A DNA stretch of 64,000 nt from Ensifer adhaerens (GCF_020035535.1 NZ_CP083350.1:248001-312000); one strand, 5' to 3'. Shown: positions 54,470 to 63,503, numbered from the stretch's first letter. Numbers and translations are program-made. The notes: generated by a model from the sequence alone, not told the origin.

Positions 54470-55474
54470 CTAGTTGCTGGCGGTAGAGCCGTTGTCGATG
54501 ACGCCATGCAGACGGATCGCGAGCTCGACGGCAAAGCGCTTCTCAGGCGTCTCGACATCGACCCCGAACAGCTCCTGAATGCGCGCCAGCCGATAGCGCA
54601 GCGTCGTCACATGCAGGCCCATCGCATCGGCACAGGCCTGATTACGGCAACCTTCCTGCAGATACACCGACAAGGTTTCAAGGTAGGGCGTCCCGTTGTC
54701 CCGGTCATGATCGGCAATTGCGCCCACGCTCTCCTGCACGAAGCCGCGCACGTCGCCCGCCTCGCAGGCGGCGACCAGCATCGGCAGCGGACCGAAATCC
54801 TGGGCGGAGACCGCACCGGTCAGGCCGAAGGAGCGTCCGATGCGGATCATCCGGGCGCAGCGCTCCCAGGCTGGCGGATAGTCCGACAGGGTCGCACACC
54901 GGTTGCTGGCGACGACGATAGGTGCCTCGTCGAAATAGCGGCCAAGTTCCTCGGCGATGCGCCGGGCGAGTTTTGTCGTGCGCTCCTGCCGCTTACCCGT
55001 ATCATGGGGGACGAGGCAGACGACGCCGCCCTCGACCGCGATCAGGTTCGCCTGAACGGATGCCTGCTGCATGACACGCGATAGCGTGTGCTCCACATCG
55101 ACGGAAGCGCCACCAAATGCCTTCGTCTTGTCCGGAAAATCAACGACGATCATCTGCTGAGGCGTTGAGAAACTGAAGCCAAGCCGTTGAGCCCGTTGCG
55201 CGACATCGCCGGCATTGCGCCACCGCGCCTCCACGACCTCGAAGAAGAGCTCGGTCTGCGTCCGCGTCTCGAAGCGAAACCGGATGAAGCTTCGCATCAT
55301 CTGCACGCTCAATGCGAACTTGGCACTGTCTAACATCAGGAGATCGAGATCGCTGAATTCGCGGGTCGTCGGGAAGATGATCAGCGCTCCCACCAGCTGG
55401 TTGTCGACCATCAGCGCTTCGACGCGGGCGGTTATCTTGAACCGTTGCGTGCCGTCGTCGAGGTAGAGGCTCAT
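54470..55474 (-). CDS. PucR/CdaR-type regulator, C-terminal part with HTH_30 domain
   Basis: A 334-residue protein. It opens with the end of a PAS-like domain (TQRFKITARVEALMVDNQLVGALIIFP), then a middle region, and ends with a PucR C-terminal helix-turn-helix (LETLSVYLQEGCRNQACADAMGLHVTTLRYRLARIQELFGVD). Its ATG at 55474 overlaps the stop of the upstream GAF gene by ATGA. The PAS-like domain appears to be shared across the two genes, so these may be one split gene. It lies directly above the catabolic operon and is its likely regulator. Confidence 0.8.
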   Translation of the reverse strand: MSLYLDDGTQRFKITARVEALMVDNQLVGALIIFPTTREFSDLDLLMLDSAKFALSVQMMRSFIRFRFETRTQTELFFEVVEARWRNAGDVAQRAQRLGFSFSTPQQMIVVDFPDKTKAFGGASVDVEHTLSRVMQQASVQANLIAVEGGVVCLVPHDTGKRQERTTKLARRIAEELGRYFDEAPIVVASNRCATLSDYPPAWERCARMIRIGRSFGLTGAVSAQDFGPLPMLVAACEAGDVRGFVQESVGAIADHDRDNGTPYLETLSVYLQEGCRNQACADAMGLHVTTLRYRLARIQELFGVDVETPEKRFAVELAIRLHGVIDNGSTASN

Positions 55475-56274
55475 GGCAGCGGTCGGCTAAGGACGCCAGA
55501 GGCCGAATGCTGCCAACTGGCCTCGTCGTAAAGCGCGTTCGGCGACCGTCCGGCGACGACCTGATTGGCTGTAAAATCAACGACTACAGCCGGATTCGGC
55601 AACATCATCCCGACCATGGTGGAAAGCGATGCGACCGACCGGTCGCTCAACACATGTTCGAGCAGGGACGTATGCGCCTCCAGCGCGCGTTCCAGCCGCT
55701 GGGCAGATCGCTTCTCGGCTTCGAGACGGTGTTCCCGCTCGACGGCGATAGCGCCGAGGTGGATGATCGTGCCGAGAAAGGCGAGGTCGTCTTCCGACAC
55801 CTCGGTCACCTCGCGGGCGATGACGCTCAGGACCATCGGGCGCCCCTCGGCGTCCCTGCAGTTCATCGGCATGACGAGCACCGTTCGATAGTCGCGCTCG
55901 AAGGCTTCTTTTCGATAGCCAGGAAACTCGCCCGACTCGCGTGCATCCCTGATGTAGACGGGCTCATTGCGCTGCAAGGCGATCAGGGAGGGGCTGGTCG
56001 CCAGCTCCCATTTGTCGGGCAGTTGCCGTTCGATCAGCGTTGGGTCATAGCGGACGATGACATGGGCATAGCCATGCGCGGCATCGATGCCCATGATCGA
56101 CCCCAGCGCCCAGTTCGCATGGCGGCATGCGGCAACGATGAGCTCCTGCAGCGCCGTCTGAAGGTCGCTACCGCTGTTGATCTGGCTCGCGACGTCGCGC
56201 AGCGACAATATCCGGGACTTCTGATCCAAATGCCTCGCCTCTTGATTTCTATCAATCAACATGCGCGCCGACAC
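55471..56274 (-). CDS. GAF-domain sensor, N-terminal part of the split PucR-type regulator
   Basis: A 267-residue protein with a GAF domain (QTALQELIVAACRHANWALGSIMGID through LAFLGTIIHLGAIAVE), a helical linker (EREHRLEAEKRSAQRLERALEAHTSLLEHVL), and the beginning of a PAS-like domain (LPNPAVVVDFTANQVVAGRSPN) that stops at SGVLSRPLP. The missing half of that domain starts the next gene. In its own frame the downstream gene has a TAG five codons before its ATG, so any frameshift lies within about 15 nt. Translational coupling of a natural two-gene form is the alternative. Confidence 0.75.
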   Translation of the reverse strand: MSARMLIDRNQEARHLDQKSRILSLRDVASQINSGSDLQTALQELIVAACRHANWALGSIMGIDAAHGYAHVIVRYDPTLIERQLPDKWELATSPSLIALQRNEPVYIRDARESGEFPGYRKEAFERDYRTVLVMPMNCRDAEGRPMVLSVIAREVTEVSEDDLAFLGTIIHLGAIAVEREHRLEAEKRSAQRLERALEAHTSLLEHVLSDRSVASLSTMVGMMLPNPAVVVDFTANQVVAGRSPNALYDEASWQHSASGVLSRPLP

Positions 56275-56400
56275 CGGACAAGTCTACTTCGTTTCGATGG
56301 ATATCTTCGGTCAACCTTTCTATGAAAGGTAGTATCTTCAACGCCGAGTTCGTGGCCATCGAACTGCCGACGACCACGAACCCACGGCTCTATTCAGGCT

Positions 56401-57744
56401 TCAGTCAACGCTGGCTTTTTCGAGCACCGAGATCGCCAGAACCTTCGCGCCCGTCTTGATGGAAATCTCCGGGGCCGGAGCGAACAATGGCGAATGATTG
56501 GAGGGAACGGGCCTGTTCTCTTGGCTAGCTTTTTCGATCTGTTCAGGTGAGCTCCCGCCAACCCAATAGAAAATGGAAGGCACGCCGGCTTCTATGAACT
56601 CAGGATAGGTTTCGACGCCCAGCGTCGGCTGGACCGCGGCCGGAACGTACACGACGCCATCGAAGGACGCATCCAGTGCCGGCTTGATATCGCCGATCAG
56701 CTGCGACGAATTCGTGCCGGCCACAGCGCCGCCGCCGATACGCACCAGTTCGGGTTCCGGCGCCTTGGCCGATTGCGCCGTCGTTTCGGCAACGCGCTGC
56801 ATGGCCTCCAGCAGCAGCTTGCGCGTCTCCGGCGTCGTCGAACGCATGGTCAGCTTCAGCTTGGCCTGGTCGGGGATGATGTTGCCCGCGGTTCCCGCCT
56901 GAAAACTTCCGATCGTGATCACTCCCGGTTCGCGTGGATCTTTCTCGCGGCTGACGACCGCCTGGATATCGGTGACGAAACGGGAACCCAAGACGATCGG
57001 ATCGATCGAGAGATGCGGCGCGCTGCCGTGGGCTCCGCGACCCTTGAAGGTCAGGTCGAACGTATCAGAGTTCCCGCTGAAGGCACCGTCCTTCACGGTG
57101 ATCTTGCCGGCGGTGTCACCGTTGACGTGCATGGCGAAGCCGAAATCCGGCTTCGGAAACTTCTCGAACAGGCCTGCCTTCAGCATGGCGGTTGCACCGC
57201 CGCCGATTTCTTCGGCCGGTTCACCGACGAGCAGCAGCGTTCCTTTCCAATCATCCTTCATCTCGACCAGCAATTGGGCCGCTCCAAGCCATGACGCCAT
57301 ATGGATATCATGGCCGCAGCTATGGGCGACAAAGACCTTTGCCGTCTCATCTGTGTTTCCAGGCCATTGGGTTGCCGGCACCTGTACGCGGCTGGCGTAA
57401 TCGAGCCCGGTCTTTTCCTCCATCGGCAGCGCATCGAGCTCGGTTCGGAGCATGATCGTCGGACCGTCGCCATTCCTAAAGACACCGACGAGACCGGTAT
57501 CCACACCGAAGCCGACGGTCACCTCGAAGCCGAGCTTTTCCAGCTCCCCGGCCAGTCGCGTTGCCGTCCGCGTCTCATGAAAGCCAAGTTCGGGATTGGC
57601 GTGGAGGTCCTTGTAGACCTTCTCAATCTCCGGATACTTCTGGTCGATGAGCGTATCGAGCCTTGCGCTGTCGGCGTAAGCGATGCCCGCGGAAAGCCGC
57701 AGAACAAGCATCAAAGCAGTCGTGTTCGCCAGTATCGTCTTCAT
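56401..57744 (-). CDS. M20 family amidohydrolase (periplasmic type)
   Basis: A 447-residue metal-dependent peptidase/aminoacylase of the hippurate hydrolase type. It has an N-terminal signal peptide (TTALMLVLRLSAGIAYA), unusual for the mostly cytosolic group, then NPELGFHETRTA, the metal-site HSCGHDIHMASWLGAAQLL, and EPAEEIGGGATAML. It would release an amino acid from an N-acyl compound in the periplasm. The start at 57744 follows GGAAGGGAA. It is transcribed away from the DUF1185 gene; whether it serves the ectoine locus is unknown. Confidence 0.88.
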   Translation of the reverse strand: MKTILANTTALMLVLRLSAGIAYADSARLDTLIDQKYPEIEKVYKDLHANPELGFHETRTATRLAGELEKLGFEVTVGFGVDTGLVGVFRNGDGPTIMLRTELDALPMEEKTGLDYASRVQVPATQWPGNTDETAKVFVAHSCGHDIHMASWLGAAQLLVEMKDDWKGTLLLVGEPAEEIGGGATAMLKAGLFEKFPKPDFGFAMHVNGDTAGKITVKDGAFSGNSDTFDLTFKGRGAHGSAPHLSIDPIVLGSRFVTDIQAVVSREKDPREPGVITIGSFQAGTAGNIIPDQAKLKLTMRSTTPETRKLLLEAMQRVAETTAQSAKAPEPELVRIGGGAVAGTNSSQLIGDIKPALDASFDGVVYVPAAVQPTLGVETYPEFIEAGVPSIFYWVGGSSPEQIEKASQENRPVPSNHSPLFAPAPEISIKTGAKVLAISVLEKASVD

Positions 57745-58048
57745 TTGGTTCCCTTCCATCTGGTGGTCGCCGGTTGGCGGGGCCATGATGGGCGGGCGCT
57801 GAGACGGGGGCATTCTCACGGACGGAGGAAGACCGATGTCATTTTTTCTCCCCTCCGAGCTAAGGGCCAAAGCTTCCTCGTAAAGGACGGCGACGATTTA
57901 GATTTTGCTCATTGAGCGAGATGCGTTCAGCGCAGGGCCCTACCTGTTTTTGCAGGAACGATCGGCGCCCACTTCCTCGAAACAGCGGAAGAAATCTGCA
58001 AGCGCCCCGGTAAGTTGCCGCAAGTTTCCACTATCAGCGGCGTTCCAA
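57745..58048. other. 304-bp divergent intergenic region
   Basis: Lies between the M20 hydrolase (minus) and the DUF1185 gene (plus). The plus-strand frame is open from 57905 but its translation before ATG 58049 has no family likeness. It must hold promoters for both genes; I see no clear consensus pair or palindrome. Confidence 0.4.
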
Positions 58049-58651
58049 ATGACCCTCGGCATCAGAAAAATTTGCACCTTCCTGGAAGAAACCCTCGTCG
58101 AAGGCGGCAAGGCGGCGGCGCGCCCGGTCAACATCGTGGTGGTGGCTGCAGTGATCCAGAACCCCTGGGCAGGGCGAGGCTTTGTCGAAGACCTGCGGCC
58201 GGAAATCACTCGCATCGCCGGTGAACTCAGCCAGGAGATGACGGACCGGCTGCTCTGCCAGATGGCGGCGGACAGGATCGAGGCTTGCGGCAAGGCAGCG
58301 GCCGTCGGCATCGCCGGCGAAATTGAACATGCTTCGGCAATGATCCACACGCTGCGCTTCGGCAATTCCTTCCGCGAGGCGATCGGCGGCACCAACTACC
58401 TTGAATTCGCCAACACCCGTAATGCGCCAGGCGCGCTCTTGTCGTTGCCGATGATGCACAAGAGCGAAAACGGCAAACGATCGCATTTCCTCACCGCCAA
58501 TTTCCAGATCGCCGACGCCCCTGGCCCGGACGAAATCATCGTCGCCATCGGTGCCTCCGACAGCGGCCGCGCCCATGCCCGCATCGCCGACCGCTTCCAG
58601 GACATGGCCGAGATGGAAGCCGAAAAAGCGGCATCACAGAGCAGCACTTGA
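58049..58651 (+). CDS. DUF1185 / amino acid synthesis family protein
   Basis: A 200-residue cytosolic protein of the DUF1185 (AA_synth) family. Typical parts are RKICTFLEETLVEGG, VVAAVIQNPWAGRGFVEDL, the KAAAVGIAGEIEHASAMIHTLRFGNSFR centre and a late GSRHS-like ANF..DAPGPDEI region. Family function is not settled. The ribosome site before ATG 58049 is weak. It lies 34 bp before the AsnC-type gene and is probably co-transcribed with it, so a link to ectoine or diaminobutyrate metabolism is possible. Confidence 0.8.
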   Translation: MTLGIRKICTFLEETLVEGGKAAARPVNIVVVAAVIQNPWAGRGFVEDLRPEITRIAGELSQEMTDRLLCQMAADRIEACGKAAAVGIAGEIEHASAMIHTLRFGNSFREAIGGTNYLEFANTRNAPGALLSLPMMHKSENGKRSHFLTANFQIADAPGPDEIIVAIGASDSGRAHARIADRFQDMAEMEAEKAASQSST

Positions 58652-58685
58652 TAAGAGCGAGCGTCCGGCGGCGCGGGAGCTTGCC

Positions 58686-59168
58686 ATGAAACTCGATGCG
58701 ATCGACCTGCGTATTCTGGATGCGATCCAGCGCAATGGCCGCATTACCAAGCTTGCGCTCGCCGAAACGGTCGGGCTTTCTCCGACGCCCTGTTGGATGC
58801 GACTGCGCAAGTTGGAAAAGGCCGGCATCGTCTGCGGCTATCACGCACGCATCTCCATGCGAAGCATCGCGCCGGTTGCCAACGTCATGCTTGAGGTGAC
58901 GCTGGCCAACCATCGCCAGGCCGATTTCGACAGGTTCGAACGGGCGATCCGGGATATGCCCGAGATCGTCTGCTGCTGGTCGGTCGGGGGCGGCGTCGAC
59001 TACATCCTGAAACTTGTCACCGCGGATATCGACGCCTACCAGCGCCTGATCGACGCGCTTCTCGATCGGGAGCTCGGCATCGCTCGCTATTTCACCTACA
59101 TCGTCACCAAGACCGTGAAGGAAGAGCCGACGCTTCCCGTGTCATCGTTGGTCACCGATGCGGCCTAG
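58686..59168 (+). CDS. Lrp/AsnC regulator of the ectoine genes, DoeX-like
   Basis: A 160-residue feast/famine regulator with a winged helix (AIDLRILDAIQRNGRITKLALAETVGLSPTPCWMRLRKLEKAGIV) and a RAM domain (MLEVTLANHRQADF, YILKLVTADIDAY). It is convergent with eutE, matching the AsnC-type regulator (DoeX/AsnC) found beside ectoine catabolic genes in many proteobacteria. DoeX responds to acetyl-diaminobutyrate or diaminobutyrate; the same is inferred here. Confidence 0.85.
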   Translation: MKLDAIDLRILDAIQRNGRITKLALAETVGLSPTPCWMRLRKLEKAGIVCGYHARISMRSIAPVANVMLEVTLANHRQADFDRFERAIRDMPEIVCCWSVGGGVDYILKLVTADIDAYQRLIDALLDRELGIARYFTYIVTKTVKEEPTLPVSSLVTDAA

Positions 59169-59207
59169 CAAGTCTCTCCTCGTAGAGTACTCGTGTTTCG
59201 GGGCAGA

Positions 59208-59229
59208 GCGAGCCATCCACTCGGCTCGC
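59208..59229. terminator. Hairpin between the AsnC-type gene and eutE
   Basis: GCGAGCC (59208-59214) pairs with GGCTCGC (59223-59229) across an 8-nt loop in the 112-bp gap between convergent stops, with further partial pairing outside (GGCA/TGCC). No U-tract is obvious. Confidence 0.45.
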
Positions 59230-59280
59230 CTTGCCTAGCCATACGGCACTCGCCGCCCACGCTGCCCCGGGCGGCCAAGC

Positions 59281-60291
59281 TTATCCCGTGACAATGGTTG
59301 CCAGCACGCTGACGCAATCTCCGGATTTGACCAGACCGGGGAAATGGCGAGCGACAAGGATGCCGTCCATCTTCGCATGCACCTCCAACGGTTGAGCGCC
59401 CGCGCGGCCGACGGGATAGATGCGGGCGACAACCTGCCCGCTCTTTGCCGTATCGCCGAGATCGACGAGCGGTTCAATGAGGCCGCCATCCTCGGCGAAG
59501 GAAAAGCAATTGCCGTCCGGCATGTCGAGCCACGTGGTTTGCGCACCGTCGATCGGCCCATTCAAGATGCCCGCCGCCTTCAGCACGTTCGAAACGCCCA
59601 TCTTGGCGATGCGTGCGCTCCTGGCCGTCGCCGTCCCACCGCCGCCGAGCTCGGTGGTAACGAAGACCTTGCCCATCTCCTCCGCCGCCGTGTCGTACAT
59701 TCCGACGGCATCGATCTCCAGCATCTTCATCGACCAAGGGGCACCGAAGGCGCTGACGAGGGCGAAGGCCTTCTCCTCCTGCGCCTTGTTTGGCAGGATA
59801 TGGGCCGCGCAGAAGGGCAGGAAATCGAGCGTCTTTCCTCCCGAATGGAAGTCGAGGACGATATCGGCGAGCGGCAACAGGGTGCGCTGGAAATAGTCGG
59901 CGATCTTCTGCGTAACCGTGCCGTCCGGCGCACCCGGGAAGCTGCGGTTCATGTTGCCCTTGTCGATTGGCGAAGTGCGCGTGCCGGCGAGGAAGGCCGG
60001 ATAGTTCATCGCCGGCACGATGATGACGCGGCCCGTCACGTCCTCGGCTTTGAGCTTACGGGCGAGATCGAAGAGCGCAATCGGCCCTTCATACTCGTCG
60101 CCGTGGTTGCCGCCGGTGAGAAGGGCCGTCGGGCCCTCCCCATTCTTCACGACCGTCACCGGGATCATCACCGAGCCCCAGGCGGAATCGTCGCGGCTGT
60201 AGGGCAGGCGCAGGAATCCGTGCTGGATGCCATCGACCGAAAAATCGACGGTGGCACTGATCGGCGAAGGACGAAGCGTAATCTCCCGCAT
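59281..60291 (-). CDS. eutE: N-alpha-acetyl-L-2,4-diaminobutyrate deacetylase
   Basis: A 336-residue succinylglutamate desuccinylase/aspartoacylase family zinc enzyme. The zinc motif GGNHGDEYEGP supplies His and Glu, and DFHSGG supplies a second His. In ectoine degradation it removes the acetyl group from N-alpha-acetyldiaminobutyrate (also named DoeB). It starts 3 bp after the eutD stop on the minus strand. The identification rests on the complete neighbouring cluster. Confidence 0.92.
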   Translation of the reverse strand: MREITLRPSPISATVDFSVDGIQHGFLRLPYSRDDSAWGSVMIPVTVVKNGEGPTALLTGGNHGDEYEGPIALFDLARKLKAEDVTGRVIIVPAMNYPAFLAGTRTSPIDKGNMNRSFPGAPDGTVTQKIADYFQRTLLPLADIVLDFHSGGKTLDFLPFCAAHILPNKAQEEKAFALVSAFGAPWSMKMLEIDAVGMYDTAAEEMGKVFVTTELGGGGTATARSARIAKMGVSNVLKAAGILNGPIDGAQTTWLDMPDGNCFSFAEDGGLIEPLVDLGDTAKSGQVVARIYPVGRAGAQPLEVHAKMDGILVARHFPGLVKSGDCVSVLATIVTG

Positions 60292-60294
60292 GGC

Positions 60295-61476
60295 TTAATC
60301 CTTCACGAGAAGCTTGCGCGGCACGTTGGCGAGGCACTCGACACCGGTCTCGGTGATCAAGATGCTTTCCGTGGTCTCGAAGCCCATGTCCTCGAGCCAA
60401 AGCCCCGTCATGAAGTGGAAGGTCATGCCCGGCTTCAGTTCGCTGCGGTCGCCGGGACGCAGGCTCATCGTGCGCTCGCCCCAGTCCGGCGGATAGGAAA
60501 CGCCGATGCCGTAGCCCGTGCGGTTGTCTTTCACGATGCCGTACTTTTTCAGCACCGCGAAGAACGCGTTGGCGATGTCCTCGCAGGTATTGCCGGGTCG
60601 CGCTTTTTCGAGGCCGGCCTCCATGCCCTCCAGCGTCGCCTTCTCGGCGTCGATGAAGGCCTGTGTCGGCTTGCCGAGGAAGACGGTGCGCGAGAGTGGC
60701 ACGTGGTAGCGGTGGTAGCATCCGGCGATCTCGAAGAACGTTCCCTCGCCTGTCTTCATCGGCCGGTCGTCCCAGGTCAAGTGCGGCGCAGACGCCTCCA
60801 CGCCGGAGGGCAACAGCGGCACGATCGCCGGATAGTCGCCACCGATGCCGTCGACGCCACGGGTTCCGGCATCATAGATTTCCGCGACCAGATCGCACTT
60901 GCGCATGCCGACCTCGATCTTGTCGAAGATGCGCTCATGCATCTTTTCGACGATCCTCGCGGCGTTGCGCATGTAGCGGATTTCCGCCTCGCTCTTGACC
61001 GCGCGCTGCCAGTTGACGAGGGCGGTCGCATCGACGAAGCGGGCATTCGGAAGGTGTTTTTGCAACGAGGCAAAGGCGGCAGCGGAGAACCAGTAATTGT
61101 CCATCTCTACGCCGATCGTCAGCTTGTCGAGACCGCGTTCGCCAAGCTTGGCCGAGAGGTAATCCATCGGGTGGCGCTCGGTGGACTGCACATAGTGGTC
61201 CGGATAGCCGATGATGTTTTCGTGCTTGAGGTAGGCAGTAAACTTGGCGCCGTTGGCATCCTGGCCGCGGCCATACCAGACCGGTTCGCCCGTCGGCGGC
61301 ACGACGACGCATTGGTGCACGTAGAAAGACCAGCCGTCATAGCCGGTCAGCCAGTTCATGTTCGACGGATCGCTGACGATCAGCACGTCGATGCCCTTGG
61401 CTTCCATGGCTTTTCGCGTTTTTTGAAGACGCGTTTCATACTCCGGAAGTGAGAACTTCAGGTTCGCTTGTTTCAT
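60295..61476 (-). CDS. eutD: Ectoine hydrolase
   Basis: A 393-residue M24 peptidase-like enzyme that opens the ectoine ring to N-acetyldiaminobutyrate (also named DoeA). The creatinase-like N-domain ends before YMRNAARIVEKMHERIF, and the C-domain has GVDGIGGDYPAIVPLLPSG, FFEIAGCYHRYHVPLSRT and FHFMTGLWLEDMGFETTESILIT. The start at 61476 follows GAGGAAAAA; the frame is open upstream. Confidence 0.93.
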   Translation of the reverse strand: MKQANLKFSLPEYETRLQKTRKAMEAKGIDVLIVSDPSNMNWLTGYDGWSFYVHQCVVVPPTGEPVWYGRGQDANGAKFTAYLKHENIIGYPDHYVQSTERHPMDYLSAKLGERGLDKLTIGVEMDNYWFSAAAFASLQKHLPNARFVDATALVNWQRAVKSEAEIRYMRNAARIVEKMHERIFDKIEVGMRKCDLVAEIYDAGTRGVDGIGGDYPAIVPLLPSGVEASAPHLTWDDRPMKTGEGTFFEIAGCYHRYHVPLSRTVFLGKPTQAFIDAEKATLEGMEAGLEKARPGNTCEDIANAFFAVLKKYGIVKDNRTGYGIGVSYPPDWGERTMSLRPGDRSELKPGMTFHFMTGLWLEDMGFETTESILITETGVECLANVPRKLLVKD

Positions 61477-61510
61477 CGGTTTTTCCTCTATACCCGGCGA
61501 AAAGCCGGTC

Positions 61511-62503
61511 TCAACTCTCGAAGATCGTGCCGGCGCCCACCGCTGCCGCGCGGGCGGCAGCAAGCGTTGCGATGGCCGTGTCCTGAATGCCCGTGCCGGT
61601 CAGGTCCGCCACGGTGATCTGCTCAGGGCCGCTGCGGCCCGGCTTGCGCCCGGCGATGATCTCGCCGAGTTCGGGGAAGATGGTGCCCTCCGCCACGAGG
61701 CCCGCTTCGATGGCATGGTGCAGTTCGCCAAGCCTGCGCGTCTGCTTGAGGCTGTCGGCGACATAGAGGCCGGCGCCGGTGACAATGGCGGGCTCGATCT
61801 CGTTCTTGTGTTCGGCGTCCGACCCCATGGCCGTGACATGCTGGCCAGGCTGGAGCCAATCGGTCCGAAGTACCGGTGTTTCGGAAGGCGTGGTGGTGAC
61901 GATGATCTCGGCGCCATCGACAGCTCGCGCGCCGTCGGCCTCCGCTCGAACCGGAAAGCCGAGCTTCACCGTCAAGTCCGCTGCGGCGGCCTCGGCTTTC
62001 GCAACATCCCTCGCCCAGATGCGCGCTTCGCGGATCGGCCGCACGAGGCTTAATGCCTCAAGCTGCAACCTTGCCTGCATGCCTGCGCCGAAGATGGCGG
62101 CAACCATGGCATCCGAGCGCGAAAGGTGCCGAGCCGCGACGGCGCCGGCTGCCGCTGTACGCACATCCGTCAGGTAGCCATTGTCGAGCAGCACGGCCTC
62201 TACCAGGCCGGTTTTCGCGGAAAGCAGGACCATCAGACCGTTGGTACTCGGCAGGCCGATCTGCGGATTGCCAAAGAAGCCAGGACTGATCTTGATGGCG
62301 AAACCGTCGAGACCGGGCACGTAGGCGGTCTTCACATCCACCTCACCGCGCACTTCGGACATGTCGAGCCTCAGGATCGGCGGCATGACGACCGCCTTTG
62401 TGGCGAGTGCGCGAAATGCCTCCTCTACACAGGCGATGGCCGCAAGATCGAGCGGAACGATGTGCCTCAGTTCTGCCTCGGTGAGAATCTTCATCGTCGT
62501 CAT
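61511..62503 (-). CDS. eutC: Ectoine utilization protein EutC (ornithine cyclodeaminase family)
   Basis: A 330-residue member of the ornithine cyclodeaminase/mu-crystallin family. KISPGFFGNPQIGLPSTNGLMVLLSAKTG, the Rossmann loop AIFGAGMQARLQLEAL and MGSDAEHKNEIEPAI are typical. In ectoine and hydroxyectoine use it acts with EutB on intermediates of the hydroxylated compound. ATG 62503 overlaps the eutB stop by ATGA; an inner ATG at 62494 is possible. Confidence 0.9.
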   Translation of the reverse strand: MTTMKILTEAELRHIVPLDLAAIACVEEAFRALATKAVVMPPILRLDMSEVRGEVDVKTAYVPGLDGFAIKISPGFFGNPQIGLPSTNGLMVLLSAKTGLVEAVLLDNGYLTDVRTAAAGAVAARHLSRSDAMVAAIFGAGMQARLQLEALSLVRPIREARIWARDVAKAEAAAADLTVKLGFPVRAEADGARAVDGAEIIVTTTPSETPVLRTDWLQPGQHVTAMGSDAEHKNEIEPAIVTGAGLYVADSLKQTRRLGELHHAIEAGLVAEGTIFPELGEIIAGRKPGRSGPEQITVADLTGTGIQDTAIATLAAARAAAVGAGTIFES

Positions 62504-63501
62504 GCCGCTGCCTCCGCAAGCGGACCGACCCCGCCATTGATGACCCGTCTGTGCAAGTCCATGTCGACATTCCGGCCGGAGAGGATGACCGCCACCGGCC
62601 CCGTCAGCCCGCCCAGCCGGCCGGAGAGCAGGGCTGCAACGCCGACGGCTGCTGCCCCCTCGATCACCTCACGCTCCGCGGCATAGGCGTGCCTTATGCC
62701 GGCGGCGATCTGCTCCTCCGAAAGCAGGATCACATCATCGAGCAGCGCTCGGCACATTTCGAAGGTCACGGCGTTATCGAGGCCGATGCCGCCACCGAGG
62801 GAGTCGGCAAGGCTTGCCACTTCCTCGACCTGCACCGGCCGCCCCGCGTCAAGGCTCGCCTTCATTGCAGCCCCTCGATCCATGGTGAGGCCGATGACGC
62901 GGGTCTTCGGTGACCGCCCTTTCACGGCCGCGGCGACACCGGCCGCGAGCCCGCCGCCCGAAAGCGGCACAAGAACTGTCGCCACGTCCGGCATCGCGTC
63001 AACGATCTCCAAGCCGAGCGTGCCCTGGCCAGCGACCACGGCGCGGTTGTCGTAGGGTGGCACCATGACGAAACCGTCTTCGGTCACCAGCCGATCCACC
63101 TCGACTTGTGCCTCATCCTGCGACTTGCCGACGATCAGGACATTGGCGCCGAGTCTGCGGATCTCCGACACCTTGTTGTCGGGCACGAGCCTGGACATGC
63201 AAATCGTCGCGACTGATCCTTCGGCCTTGGCGGCATGGGCGAGCGCCCGGCCGTGATTGCCCGTAGAGGCGGCGACGACACCCCTCTCCCGCTCTTCCGA
63301 CGTCAGCGAGAGTACGGCATTCGTGGCGCCACGGAGCTTGAAGCTGCCCGTCGTCTGATGGTGCTCAAGCTTGAGGCCGATGGGCACATCGCAGCGTTCG
63401 GAGAGCGAAGCGGAAAGCACGAGCGGCGTATTCAAGACCCGGCCGTCGATGCACCGAGCCGCCTGTTCGATATCCGCCAATGTAACTTGAAGGTTCGACA
63501 T
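62500..63501 (-). CDS. eutB: Hydroxyectoine utilization dehydratase EutB
   Basis: A 333-residue PLP enzyme of the threonine dehydratase family. GLKLEHHQTTGSFKLRGATNAVLSL carries the PLP lysine, AASTGNHGRALAHAA binds the amino acid, and VPLSGGGLAAGVAAAVKG binds the cofactor phosphate. It lies between eutA and eutC in the order seen in S. meliloti. It would remove water from 3-hydroxylated diaminobutyrate derivatives. Confidence 0.92.
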   Translation of the reverse strand: MSNLQVTLADIEQAARCIDGRVLNTPLVLSASLSERCDVPIGLKLEHHQTTGSFKLRGATNAVLSLTSEERERGVVAASTGNHGRALAHAAKAEGSVATICMSRLVPDNKVSEIRRLGANVLIVGKSQDEAQVEVDRLVTEDGFVMVPPYDNRAVVAGQGTLGLEIVDAMPDVATVLVPLSGGGLAAGVAAAVKGRSPKTRVIGLTMDRGAAMKASLDAGRPVQVEEVASLADSLGGGIGLDNAVTFEMCRALLDDVILLSEEQIAAGIRHAYAAEREVIEGAAAVGVAALLSGRLGGLTGPVAVILSGRNVDMDLHRRVINGGVGPLAEAAA

Positions 63502-63503
63502 CG

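Noticed and set aside
59344..61452. A 702-residue open frame on the plus strand
   Set aside because: It runs opposite eutE and eutD, which are confidently identified; no ribosome site or family likeness.
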